Shown here: piece by piece, positions 34,853 to 43,709 of the stretch | Position numbering within the stretch: position 1 is the stretch's first letter | Layout of the letters: the number at the start of each line of letters is the position of its first letter | Source of the DNA: Fluviicola sp. | GTDB lineage: Bacteria; Bacteroidota; Bacteroidia; Flavobacteriales_D; Crocinitomicaceae | Assembly (NCBI RefSeq): GCF_029266855.1 | Contig: NZ_JAQSWB010000002.1 | Location: 1-64,000, forward strand | Direction of reading: 5' to 3' | DNA: 64,000 nucleotides | Translations under genes and position numbers: made by a program | Notes under the pieces: generated by a model | Told to the model about the DNA's origin: nothing | Seen by the model: the letters and a program-made list of their open reading frames with translations, nothing else | Database searches by the model: none

Positions 34853-36988
34853 TTATTTAATCCACATTAATTTCTCCCGTTCCACTTTTAAGCGCATAAA
34901 CCCGAAAACGACCGTAAGCATATGACCCTTAATTTCTTCAACCGTGCCGCTTTGTTTGGTTTCGATCATTTTTACAGTTGAACCGACCACAATTTTATCA
35001 CGCTGGTAAATGTCTTCTTCCGGTTTTTGTGTTTTCCGTTTTTTGGCCGCCGGTTTTTGAGGTTTGGCCTGTGCCTGAATCAGTTCGACCTTTCGTTTTG
35101 CTTCTTCGATTTTGGATTTCTCCACCATCAGGTATTTGCGGACATCTTCCAGTAAAGGGTTATTTGCATCCTTCTTTCGCGTCCTGGTCTGGTACCTGTC
35201 AATAAATGACTTCATTTTTTTACCTGCATTGATAAACAGGTTGTTCTTTTCAGCTAAATCCTGGTGTGTACGCAAGCGTTCATCAATGCGCTGTTTCTTT
35301 TCAATGAATTCCTCCCGGGCATTATTGGCCAATTCCTGTGCTTCAATATGCTCTTTATTCAAACGCTGCAGATACATTTTTTCACGGTTCAGCTCATTGA
35401 GCAGCTGATCCATTTTTACGCGACTCTGATCTAATTTCCCTTTGGCCTGTTCAATTAAGTCGAGCGGAATCCCATTCATTTGAGCTACCTCGAAGGTAAA
35501 TGAACTTCCAGGTTGCCCCATTGAAAAACGGTATAATGGTTCAAGTGTTTCGGTATTGAAAAGCATACATCCGTTCACCGCATTTGGTAACCGGTCTGCC
35601 TTAAGTTTGATATTGGCATAATGTGTTGTGATAACACCGTAAGATTTTCGTTTGTATAGTTCCTCGAAAAAAACTTCGGCTAAAGCACCACCCAATTCAG
35701 GATCTGATCCCGTTCCGAATTCGTCCAGTAAAAGTAAGGTTCTCCTGTTGGCCACCTTCAAAAAGAATTTCATCCGCTTCAAACGGTATGAATAGGTGCT
35801 GAGCTCATTTTCAATGGATTGATTATCCCCGATATCGGTTAGAATTTGCTGAAAGAAGCAAAACTTGCTGTTTTCGTGAACAGGTATCAATAAACCGGCC
35901 TGAAGCATAAGCTGCAATAAACCGATTGTTTTTAAGGTAATTGATTTACCGCCGGCATTCGGACCTGAAATAACGAGCATGCGGCTGTTTGCGTCCAGGA
36001 TCAGACTTTGAGGAAGGGTTGTTTTTCCAAGAGCTTTATTCGTTTTCCACAGAATCGGGTGGAAAGCATCGATCAGTTCTATTCTGGTATTTCTTACAAT
36101 TCCCGGGAGATTGGCATTCAGGTCAAGAGCTAATTTTGTTTTTGCATTGATAAAATCAAACTCCGTGAGCAAGACCTGGTAAGCTTCGATTAAAGGTAAG
36201 TGGTGTGCAATGTCTCTGGTTAATTCCTGGAGTATGCGGAAGATTTCTTTTCGCTCATCATCCAAAGACATTTCCAGTTCATTGTTTAAAGGAATATTGA
36301 TTGCGGGTTCGATAAACGTCAGACTCCCGGTTTTGGAAGATCCGACAACCATTCCACCGATCTTCCGCTTGTGGCTCGACTGTACGGTTAAAACCCTGCG
36401 CTCATTGATAAAAGCTTCCTTTGTATCGCCAAGAAGTCCTTCCTTCAGATACCTGCGCATTTCCTTGTCAAAATTCCGGTTGATCTGGTTCCTCAGTTTC
36501 AGAATCTGCTGCCGGATAGCATATAATTCAGCAGAAGCATCGTCCTTAATCTGGCCCCGGCGATCAAATACCTTTTCAATTGCTTCAATAAGTTCACGTG
36601 TAAAATGAACATTATTGAGAATTGCAAAGAGGTTCGGGTAGTCCTGTGAGCGTTTGTCAAAGAAATGCAGCATGTGATTGACGAGCTCTGAAGCGCGTGT
36701 AATGCGCACAAAACCTTCCTGCTGCAGAACTGCATTGTGAATAGGAAGTAATTTGATCTCAGCTTGTAATTCTTCAAAGTCTAGCGCGGGGAAAGATTCG
36801 CCTTCTACCCGGATACTTTTGAATTCATTTAGCCGGAGCAACTCAAATTCGATCGCATCAAAATCGTTGTTTGGCTCCAGGTTTTCCAATCTGCTTTGAG
36901 CAGTTGGGCCAATACTGAATGCAGCCAACCATTCCCTGATTTGGTTAAATTCTAAATCGTGAAGCGTTTGCTGATCAAATCCTTTCAT
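34853..36988 (-). CDS. MutS2 family protein lacking the Smr domain
   Basis: A 711-residue MutS2-like ATPase. Seen: a core/clamp region (about 1-310), Walker A in SGPNAGGKSITLKTIGLLQL (about 342), Walker B in RRTLLLLDEFGTGSDPELGG and THYANIK. A charged coiled coil (about 510-600) is followed by a small KOW-like domain (SVKMIETKQSGTVEEIKGH) and the end. The C-terminal Smr nuclease domain of typical MutS2 is absent. Ribosome rescue or recombination suppression are the established MutS2 roles; whether this form acts as a nuclease is doubtful. The downstream MFS gene follows by 6 bases. Confidence 0.9.
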   Translation of the reverse strand: MKGFDQQTLHDLEFNQIREWLAAFSIGPTAQSRLENLEPNNDFDAIEFELLRLNEFKSIRVEGESFPALDFEELQAEIKLLPIHNAVLQQEGFVRITRASELVNHMLHFFDKRSQDYPNLFAILNNVHFTRELIEAIEKVFDRRGQIKDDASAELYAIRQQILKLRNQINRNFDKEMRRYLKEGLLGDTKEAFINERRVLTVQSSHKRKIGGMVVGSSKTGSLTFIEPAINIPLNNELEMSLDDERKEIFRILQELTRDIAHHLPLIEAYQVLLTEFDFINAKTKLALDLNANLPGIVRNTRIELIDAFHPILWKTNKALGKTTLPQSLILDANSRMLVISGPNAGGKSITLKTIGLLQLMLQAGLLIPVHENSKFCFFQQILTDIGDNQSIENELSTYSYRLKRMKFFLKVANRRTLLLLDEFGTGSDPELGGALAEVFFEELYKRKSYGVITTHYANIKLKADRLPNAVNGCMLFNTETLEPLYRFSMGQPGSSFTFEVAQMNGIPLDLIEQAKGKLDQSRVKMDQLLNELNREKMYLQRLNKEHIEAQELANNAREEFIEKKQRIDERLRTHQDLAEKNNLFINAGKKMKSFIDRYQTRTRKKDANNPLLEDVRKYLMVEKSKIEEAKRKVELIQAQAKPQKPAAKKRKTQKPEEDIYQRDKIVVGSTVKMIETKQSGTVEEIKGHMLTVVFGFMRLKVEREKLMWIK

Positions 36989-37076
36989 GCTGTAAAAATA
37001 ATGTCAATTTGGAAGCTGGCAAAAGAGAGTGGTGAAATGTTAGGAAATACATCGTTTTGAACCGGGAAAATTTGTT

Positions 37077-37094
37077 CTAGGGTTATAACCCTAG
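37077..37094. repeat. perfect 18-base palindrome in a divergent promoter region
   Basis: CTAGGGTTATAACCCTAG is its own reverse complement. It lies 88 bases upstream of mutS2 and 83 bases upstream of xth, in the position expected of an operator shared by divergent genes. Confidence 0.65.
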
Positions 37095-37177
37095 AAGGGT
37101 GGTTAATTTTTTTTTGCTTATATTATTATGAAAGCTCACATCAAACAATTTTCTATTTTTACTTCCAAATTCACTCT

Positions 37178-37942
37178 ATGAAACTTCTTTCTTTTAACGT
37201 TAACGGAATTCGCGCAATCGCTGGAAAATCTTTTATTTCTGACATGCAGGAGATGCAGGCTGATGTAATTTGTTTGCAGGAAACAAAAGCATCTGTAGAG
37301 CAGGTGCTGGAAACGGTGAATCCTTTGGGTTATCCGTTTGTCTATGCAAATGAAGCAGGCAAGAAAGGATATTCGGGAACCGCAATTATTTCAAAGACAG
37401 AACCGATTTCAGTTGTTTACGATATGGGGATTCCCGAACACGATGACGAGGGAAGGGTTATCTGCGCCGAATACGACCAGTTTTACCTGATCACGGTTTA
37501 CGTTCCCAATTCCGGGAGTGAATTGCTTCGCTTGCCTTATCGTCAGGCATGGGACGCGGATTTCCTGCGTTACTTAAAAGCATTGGAAGCGAAAAAACCG
37601 GTCATTGTCTGCGGAGATTTCAACGTGGCTCATAAAGCAATCGATTTGGCACGACCAAAAGCAAACTACAACAAATCTGCAGGGTATATGCAGGAAGAAA
37701 TAGACGGTATGGATGCGTTCATTGGTAGCGGATTGGTTGATTCCTGGCGTGTATTGAATGGGGATGAGATCAAATATTCCTGGTGGAGTTACCGAGCAGG
37801 AGCAAGAGGGAAGAATATCGGCTGGAGAATTGATTATTTCCTGGTTTCCGAAGCATTTGTTCCGAAGTTGAAAGCGGCAACTATTCACAATGAGATTATG
37901 GGATCGGACCATTGTCCGGTTGGTTTGGAGTTGAGCTTGTAA
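37178..37942 (+). CDS. xth: exodeoxyribonuclease III
   Basis: A 254-residue exonuclease III/AP endonuclease for base-excision repair. The family motifs are seen in order: LSFNVNGIRAI (start), CLQETKA, GYSGTAI, YVPNSG, CGDFNVAHKAIDL, YSWWSYRAGARGKNIGWRID and GSDHCPVGLEL at the end. Length and motifs are complete. It is divergent from mutS2 across a palindrome. Confidence 0.96.
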   Translation: MKLLSFNVNGIRAIAGKSFISDMQEMQADVICLQETKASVEQVLETVNPLGYPFVYANEAGKKGYSGTAIISKTEPISVVYDMGIPEHDDEGRVICAEYDQFYLITVYVPNSGSELLRLPYRQAWDADFLRYLKALEAKKPVIVCGDFNVAHKAIDLARPKANYNKSAGYMQEEIDGMDAFIGSGLVDSWRVLNGDEIKYSWWSYRAGARGKNIGWRIDYFLVSEAFVPKLKAATIHNEIMGSDHCPVGLELSL

Positions 37943-38014
37943 AACTTAATAATTAAAATCGAATCGGGTACTTTGTATAAGTTGTTAAACTCAAACACGT
38001 AATTCATAAAAATC

Positions 38015-39124
38015 ATGAAATACTTAGTGCCTGTTTTTTTGATGATAAATGGTCATTTATTTAGTCAGGTTGCCAATACCGGGATGACCGCTAATTATGA
38101 TTCATTGGAGGTCGGAAAAATAAAGATTGGTGGTTTGGTCGATGCTTATTATGGCTTCGATTTCAATCAACCTGAAACTTCTGACAGACCCTATTGCGTA
38201 TCATCTTCTCGCCATAATGAGATCAATATCAATTTGGCTTACGTTGAATTGCAATACATCAATAAACGTGTACGCGGGAGATTGGTTCCTGGATTCGGAA
38301 CTTATGTCAATGCTAACTATGCGAATGAAAAAGGCAGTTTGAAAAACCTGATTGAAGCAAACGTAGGAGTTCGCCTTTCAAAGAAAAGAGATATGTGGCT
38401 TGATGCCGGAATCCTTGGATCTCCATTTACCAATGAAACAGCTATTTCCAAAGATCACTTGATGTACACACGTTCATTTGCACCGGAATATGTGCCCTAT
38501 TATTTGACTGGTGTAAAAGTGAGCGCACCGATCGGAAATAAGATTAAAGTATACGGATATATTCTCAATGGCTGGCAGGTAATAAGCGACGTTAATAATC
38601 CGCTTTCTGTTGGGACTCAGATTGAGTATCGGCCTTCAAAGACTGTATTGATTAATTGGGATACGTATGTTGGTGATGAGTCATCCAAGTTAACACCGGA
38701 TAATCGCACACGCTATTTCACAGATGTTTATTTAATTTATAATTCCACAAAGAAATTTTCAATGACTTCATGTGCGTATATTGGCGCACAGGATAAAAAA
38801 GATTCTCTGGGGATTAAATCACAAGCCATTTGGTGGCAAGCTAATGTGATAGCTGCTTACCAGTTTACCAAAGCTATTTCATTGGCTGGTAGAGTCGAGT
38901 ATTATAATGATCTAAAATCCGTTCATGTTATTCCGATTACCTCTGTAAAAGGATTTGATACTTATAGTGCAGGGTTGTGTTTTAATCTGAAAGTCGGTGA
39001 CAACGCTTTTTTCCGTCTGGAAGGAAAATATTTCTATTCAGACAGGAAAATGTTTATCGATCAAAACAATCAGGAAACGAATTGGAGCAGCTTATTAATA
39101 ACGAATCTGACAGTTTGGTTTTAG
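38015..39124 (+). CDS. outer-membrane beta-barrel (OmpL-like porin-2 type)
   Basis: A 369-residue barrel protein with a signal peptide (LVPVFLMINGHLFSQ). The N-terminal GKIKIGGLVDAYYGFDFNQP and the later PEYVPYYLTGVK and GWQVISD pattern match the putative beta-barrel porin-2 (OmpL-like, bbp2) family of Bacteroidota. It ends in an aromatic terminal strand (LLITNLTVWF). Transport role inferred from the fold only. Between xth and this gene are 72 bases with a partial TACTTTG box. Confidence 0.82.
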   Translation: MKYLVPVFLMINGHLFSQVANTGMTANYDSLEVGKIKIGGLVDAYYGFDFNQPETSDRPYCVSSSRHNEININLAYVELQYINKRVRGRLVPGFGTYVNANYANEKGSLKNLIEANVGVRLSKKRDMWLDAGILGSPFTNETAISKDHLMYTRSFAPEYVPYYLTGVKVSAPIGNKIKVYGYILNGWQVISDVNNPLSVGTQIEYRPSKTVLINWDTYVGDESSKLTPDNRTRYFTDVYLIYNSTKKFSMTSCAYIGAQDKKDSLGIKSQAIWWQANVIAAYQFTKAISLAGRVEYYNDLKSVHVIPITSVKGFDTYSAGLCFNLKVGDNAFFRLEGKYFYSDRKMFIDQNNQETNWSSLLITNLTVWF

Positions 39125-39322
39125 TATAGCAAATCATACTTCCAAAATGAATTCCCGTTTTTCAAAATGAAATGGATTTCCTGCTTTGGCATGTGATTCA
39201 CTTTTTCATAAAGTCTTCTGTAGTCCTTGTTTTACTTAGCTTTTAAGTTTTTTTAAGAGTCAAAAAACAGGCTGGGGTATGAAATTGGACTTTGGTGTTT
39301 CAAACGATCAAACTATTGAAAC

Positions 39323-39955
39323 ATGAAAAAGTTTACAGCAATGCTTATAGCATGTATTTCAATATTCGGGATGAATTTGAATGCGCAGGAAGATTTCAGA
39401 AATAATTTAAAACTGGGAATTAAAGCCGGGGCGAATTATTCCAATGTTTGGGACGAAAACGATAATGATTTTGAGGCCAACGGAAAAGCCGGGTTTGTCG
39501 GTGGGGCCTTTTTACACATTCCAATAGGTAAGTTTTTAGGGGTTCAACCGGAGCTGCTCTTTGCTCAAAAAGGATTCCAGGGCTCGGGAGTTTTTCTGGG
39601 AGAGGAATACTCTTTTAGTCGAACAACCAATTACCTGGAGGTACCACTGTTATTTACCTTTAAACCATTTCCTGCTCTTTCGATTGTTGCAGGACCTCAG
39701 TATGCTTTTTTATTAAGCCAGGAAGATAATTTCAGATCTGGAACTTATTCGGAAACTGAGTTCAGGGATTATGACAATGAAAATCTACGCCGCAATACGT
39801 TGGGTGCCGTGGTCGGTTTCGATGTAAACGTCAATCATTTTGTGGTGTCTCCGAGAGCTGGATGGGACTTTCAAACGAACCATGGCGATGGTTCCTCATC
39901 CACTCCACGCTATAAAAATCAGTGGCTTCAACTAACATTGGGTTATAGATTCTAG
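39323..39955 (+). CDS. PorT-like outer-membrane beta-barrel protein
   Basis: A 210-residue small barrel. Signal peptide (MLIACISIFGMNLNAQ), then LGIKAGANYSNVWDEN, PIGKFLGVQPELLFAQKGFQ, YLEVPLLFTFKPF and a C-terminal TLGYRF strand, typical of the outer membrane beta-barrel/PorT-like family. No partner gene nearby. It ends at a good terminator. Confidence 0.85.
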   Translation: MKKFTAMLIACISIFGMNLNAQEDFRNNLKLGIKAGANYSNVWDENDNDFEANGKAGFVGGAFLHIPIGKFLGVQPELLFAQKGFQGSGVFLGEEYSFSRTTNYLEVPLLFTFKPFPALSIVAGPQYAFLLSQEDNFRSGTYSETEFRDYDNENLRRNTLGAVVGFDVNVNHFVVSPRAGWDFQTNHGDGSSSTPRYKNQWLQLTLGYRF

Positions 39956-39975
39956 TGGTTGAACGATTGATTTGG

Positions 39976-40009
39976 AAAGGCCTTTCATTTTTATGGAAGG
40001 TCTTTTTTT
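39976..40009 (+). terminator. Rho-independent terminator
   Basis: A 13-base stem (AAAGGCCTTTCAT / ATGGAAGGTCTTT, with G-T wobbles) with a 4-base loop, followed by a T tract. Confidence 0.85.
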
Positions 40010-40081
40010 GTTCATAACGTGTTCATTAACTTGTGGTAACTAATTCTTGAAGTTTCATTCAAAAGGCAAGTTTTGATTCTG

Positions 40082-40089
40082 TATCTTTG
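40082..40089 (+). promoter_or_regulatory. -7 promoter box of dnaB
   Basis: TATCTTTG ends 4 bases before the dnaB ATG at 40094. If transcription begins 4-6 bases after the box, the mRNA is leaderless or nearly so. Confidence 0.55.
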
Positions 40090-40093
40090 CCCC

Positions 40094-41671
40094 ATGGAAG
40101 AACAACAAGCAAACAATTCCCGTAGGGTAGGAGCTCGTACCAAGAATACTATTTTACCGCTTGCAAATGAAATGGGGAAAATACCACCTCAGGCAATTGA
40201 CGTCGAACAGGCTGTTCTCGGAGCGATGATGCTGGATAAAAATGCCGTGACTGATACCATTGATATGTTATCGGCGGAAAGCTTTTACGACCCGAAACAT
40301 ACTTATATCTACGGGGCGATCAGAGAATTATTCGGAACTTCCAATCCGATTGATTTATTAACGGTTGCCGAAAAATTAAAACAACGCGGTGAGCTGGAAG
40401 CTTGCGGAGGTGTTGTTTATTTATCTTCCCTGACTCAGCGTGTCGGCTCTGTTGCACATATCGAATATCACGCTAGGATTATTTCTCAAAAACACATTCA
40501 GCGCGAGATTATCCGCATGTGTTCCGAAACACTCAGAGATGCATACGATGAAACATCTGATGTATTTGAATTGCTCACAAAAGCAGAAGGTGCTTTGTTC
40601 GGGATTGCTGAAAACAACATGAAAAAATCCGTCTCAACCATGAATATCGTGGTGAGCGAGGCAATAAAGGAAATTGAGCAGGCAGCTAAGAACAGCGACG
40701 GACTGTCTGGGGTTCCTACCGGATTCAGAAAGCTCGACGAATTGACTTCCGGCTGGCAGCGTTCGGATATGATCGTAATTGCGGCGCGTCCGGCGATGGG
40801 TAAAACTGCTTTCGTATTGTCCATGGCCAGAAATACAGCTGTTGATTTCAATATGGGTGTAGCGGTTTTCTCCCTGGAGATGTCTTCCGTTCAGCTGGTT
40901 AAACGTTTGATCTCGGCAGAAAGTCAGATTTCAGCGGAAAAATTAAGAAAAGGAAAACTGGAAGAATACGAATTCCAACAGTTATACAGCCGGGTTACGA
41001 AGTTAGCCGAAGCACCGATCTATATCGATGACACGCCTGGTTTGAGTGTGTTCGATTTGCGTGCAAAATGCCGTCGATTGAAAATGCAATACGACATTCA
41101 AATGGTGATCATCGATTATTTGCAGTTAATGTCTGCAGGTGGTGGAAAAGGAAATGGGAATCGCGAGCAGGAAATTTCAACCATTTCGCGTTCCATCAAA
41201 GAAATTGCCAAAGAATTAAATATCCCGATTATCGCTCTTTCCCAGCTTTCTCGTTCGGTTGAAACCCGGGGAGGAGATAAAAAACCGGTGCTTTCCGACT
41301 TACGTGAATCGGGAGCGATTGAGCAGGATGCCGATATCGTAGGATTCTTATATCGTCCGGAATATTACGGAATTACTACTGCAGAAGACGGATCTTCCAA
41401 TGAAGGTGTCGGAGAAATTATCATTGCAAAACACCGGAACGGTGGATTGGAAAATGTCCGCCTGCGTTTCGTTGGAAAATATGCGCGTTTCGAAAATATG
41501 GAGGATCAGTACAACAGTGCTCCCGGAAATGATTTTAACCCGAATGCGATGAGCGCCGGGATGTCCATGAACAGAGGTTTCGACGAATCTCCGCGAACAA
41601 TTACATTAGGAAGTAACATGAATAATGTGCCGGATGAAGATTTCAACGGTCCTGATGAAACGCCATTCTGA
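40094..41671 (+). CDS. dnaB: replicative DNA helicase DnaB
   Basis: Hexameric 5'-3' helicase at the replication fork. A 525-residue protein from the ATG at 40094 (an upstream TTG at 40073 lies within the promoter). N-terminal domain (about 28-130: PPQAIDVEQAVLGAMMLDK); RecA-like domain with Walker A IAARPAMGKTAFVLS, MVIIDYLQLM (Walker B), LSQLSRSVETRG and the arginine-finger region KHRNGGLENVRL. The C-terminal 50 residues are an acidic, Asn/Met-rich tail. No intein. Confidence 0.96.
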   Translation: MEEQQANNSRRVGARTKNTILPLANEMGKIPPQAIDVEQAVLGAMMLDKNAVTDTIDMLSAESFYDPKHTYIYGAIRELFGTSNPIDLLTVAEKLKQRGELEACGGVVYLSSLTQRVGSVAHIEYHARIISQKHIQREIIRMCSETLRDAYDETSDVFELLTKAEGALFGIAENNMKKSVSTMNIVVSEAIKEIEQAAKNSDGLSGVPTGFRKLDELTSGWQRSDMIVIAARPAMGKTAFVLSMARNTAVDFNMGVAVFSLEMSSVQLVKRLISAESQISAEKLRKGKLEEYEFQQLYSRVTKLAEAPIYIDDTPGLSVFDLRAKCRRLKMQYDIQMVIIDYLQLMSAGGGKGNGNREQEISTISRSIKEIAKELNIPIIALSQLSRSVETRGGDKKPVLSDLRESGAIEQDADIVGFLYRPEYYGITTAEDGSSNEGVGEIIIAKHRNGGLENVRLRFVGKYARFENMEDQYNSAPGNDFNPNAMSAGMSMNRGFDESPRTITLGSNMNNVPDEDFNGPDETPF

Positions 41672-41747
41672 ATCACTTCACAATTTATGTTGTAAATCAT
41701 CGTTAGTTTACTTTTTGAATTAATTTTAGTGTCTATCACAAAAGAGT

Positions 41748-43001
41748 ATGAGATTTTTACTTGCAATCGCATTTTTGATCGTTGTTAAAAGCGTTTCAGC
41801 CTCTTCCATTCTTGTGCCGATGGACGAGAAACAGAGCAATCATTTGAAGGCTTACGGTGTTTCTTTCTGGGTGCTTGAAAATGGAGTGGTGATGGAGTGG
41901 CTGCTGAATTACCGTGGCGGCTCTTTTCTATTTCCGCATTTGCGGACAATCGAAGAAGAATTGATTATTCGCGGAGTAAGCTATGAAATTGTAGCCGACG
42001 GACAGGTAAATGCCATTCGAACTGAAATAGCCAATCCGGAAGTCAACATGGAAATTGTACAACTGGAAAAAGCTCCGAAAATTGCAGTCTACACGCCCAA
42101 CAGCGCTTTGCCCTGGGATGATGCTGTGACCATGGTCCTGGATTATGCCGAAATTCCATACGATAAGATTTACGATTCTGCCATTGTTATGGGAGTTTTA
42201 CCCAAATACGACTGGCTGCATTTGCATCACGAAGATTTCACAGGTCAATACGGTAAATTCTACGCCTCTTTCCACCGGGAATCCTGGTACATCAATCAGG
42301 TTGCAGATGCAGAAAAAGATGCATCCAATTTGGGCTTTGCGAAAGTTTCGCAGTTAAAATTAGCCGTAGCCAATAATCTCCGGAATTTTGTAATGGGCGG
42401 CGGATTCCTGTTTACCATGTGCAGCGGAACGGATAGTTTTGATATTGCGCTTTCAGCTCATGAAACGGATATTTGTGAACGGATGTTCGATGGTGATGCA
42501 AGAGACCCGAATTGTCAGAACAAACTGGATTATAACATGACCTTTGCATTCAAGGACTTTATACTTGTGCAGGATCCGATGGTATACGAATATTCCAATA
42601 TTGACGGAACCGATTTGCATCGTTTGCCCGAAAACCAGGACAAATTCACCCTGTTTGATTTCTCTGCCAAATGGGATATTGTACCGGCTATGCTGACCCA
42701 GTGTCACACAGACGTAATTGACGGATTCATGGGACAAACAACCGATTTCAGACGCGATCTGATCAAGTCGAATGTATTGGTCATGGGTGAAAATAAAGCA
42801 TTAAACACAGCGCGATATATTCATGGTGAATTAGGGCAGGGAACCTGGACTTTCTACGGGGGACATGATCCGGAAGATTTTCAGCACAAAGTCGGAGACC
42901 CGCCAACAGATTTGAATCTCCATCCGAATTCACCGGGCTACCGTTTGATCCTGAATAATATTCTATTTCCTGCAGCTAAAAAGCAGAAGCGGAAAACTTA
43001 A
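41748..43001 (+). CDS. exported protein of the family commonly labelled 'asparagine synthetase B'
   Basis: A 417-residue protein with a signal peptide (LLAIAFLIVVKSVSAS). The N-terminal ILVPMDEKQSNHLKAYGVSF and NYRGGSFLFP match a Bacteroidota family often annotated as asparagine synthetase B. It shows no glutaminase Cys at residue 2 and no ATP-PPase SGGxDS motif. An internal region (FVMGGGFLFTMCSGTDSFD) and GTWTFYGGHDPEDFQ look like a class-I glutamine-amidotransferase/ThuA-like fold. It is probably a periplasmic hydrolase or binding protein, not a synthetase (inference). Confidence 0.7.
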   Translation: MRFLLAIAFLIVVKSVSASSILVPMDEKQSNHLKAYGVSFWVLENGVVMEWLLNYRGGSFLFPHLRTIEEELIIRGVSYEIVADGQVNAIRTEIANPEVNMEIVQLEKAPKIAVYTPNSALPWDDAVTMVLDYAEIPYDKIYDSAIVMGVLPKYDWLHLHHEDFTGQYGKFYASFHRESWYINQVADAEKDASNLGFAKVSQLKLAVANNLRNFVMGGGFLFTMCSGTDSFDIALSAHETDICERMFDGDARDPNCQNKLDYNMTFAFKDFILVQDPMVYEYSNIDGTDLHRLPENQDKFTLFDFSAKWDIVPAMLTQCHTDVIDGFMGQTTDFRRDLIKSNVLVMGENKALNTARYIHGELGQGTWTFYGGHDPEDFQHKVGDPPTDLNLHPNSPGYRLILNNILFPAAKKQKRKT

Positions 43002-43016
43002 TTATTACGAATTATT

Positions 43017-43382
43017 TTATTTAGGAGCATCCATTTTATTTTCAATCGATTTAATAATGGAAGTCAAGATTTTCAATAACTCTTCGCATTGCGAAATTAG
43101 TTTTGTTGCAATGTCATGTTTTAAATAATGTGTTTTTCGAAGTAAGCTTAACCAATAGAGTGTTTCATTTGTCTCCTTTCTGGAAATCTGAAGTTTGTGA
43201 ATGAAATCTTTAGTCGATTGACCTCGGAGGGCCTCTGAGAGATTTGCACCGATCAATGTTCCGGAACGCAAAAGTTGTTTAGAAAGAACAAATTCCTTTT
43301 TCTCTGAAACCAATGCTTGGTATGTTTCAATGATATCCACGGCGAAATCGAAACTTTTCTTTTGAATAATATTTTCTTTCAT
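43017..43382 (-). CDS. four-helix-bundle protein (23S rRNA IVS-type)
   Basis: A 121-residue helical protein of the four-helix-bundle family first found in 23S rRNA intervening sequences. Seen: SFDFAVDIIETYQAL, QLLRSGTLIGANLSEALRGQ, DFIHKLQISRKETNETLYWL and a C-terminal helix. Such genes usually stand alone in intergenic DNA, as here, and are thought to be mobile or domesticated cassettes. No clear terminal repeats flank this copy. Confidence 0.88.
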   Translation of the reverse strand: MKENIIQKKSFDFAVDIIETYQALVSEKKEFVLSKQLLRSGTLIGANLSEALRGQSTKDFIHKLQISRKETNETLYWLSLLRKTHYLKHDIATKLISQCEELLKILTSIIKSIENKMDAPK

Positions 43383-43709
43383 CAGTATTATGTTTCTTAT
43401 TTAAGAGAATGAAAATTATGAATTGGTTATTTTTTTTAATTAGGAGGAATTAGGAATTATCCCCTAAAAATCCAAAATTCAATTTCGGTCGTATGTATCT
43501 GTGAACAGTGTTTTTTTTCTGTTAATAGTGTGTGTTAGGTACGACTTACTTGTCTGAATAATTTAGGACTTAAGTTTAAAATTCAAAACTCCAAATATCG
43601 AAAGGTGTTTGGAGTTTTTTGTAAAAGGTATGCTGTCTCAAGTCTTGTGTCTTTCGTCTCAAGTCTTTTTTTTACCTTTGCATCACTTTTTACAAAAAAC
43701 AAACATAGC
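43383..43709. other. 327-base gap: terminator-like hairpin, short repeats and the trhO promoter
   Basis: No gene is seen. AAAACTCCAAA (43585-43595) pairs with TTTGGAGTTTT (43608-43618) and runs into a T tract, a good plus-strand terminator, yet no plus-strand gene lies within 580 bases upstream. A motif resembling the 18525 repeat (GTCTTGTGTCTTTCGTCT) is at about 43643-43660. TACCTTTG at 43673-43680 is the likely -7 box of trhO. Confidence 0.6.
43585..43620 (+). terminator. Rho-independent terminator-like hairpin
   Basis: A perfect 11-base stem (AAAACTCCAAA / TTTGGAGTTTT) around a 12-base loop ending in a T tract. It has no plus-strand coding gene just upstream, so it may end a small RNA or readthrough from 43001. 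Confidence 0.65.

Noticed and set aside
43017-43382. Four-helix-bundle gene as part of a 23S rRNA intervening sequence
   Set aside because: No rRNA sequence flanks it; it is a stand-alone gene in intergenic DNA.
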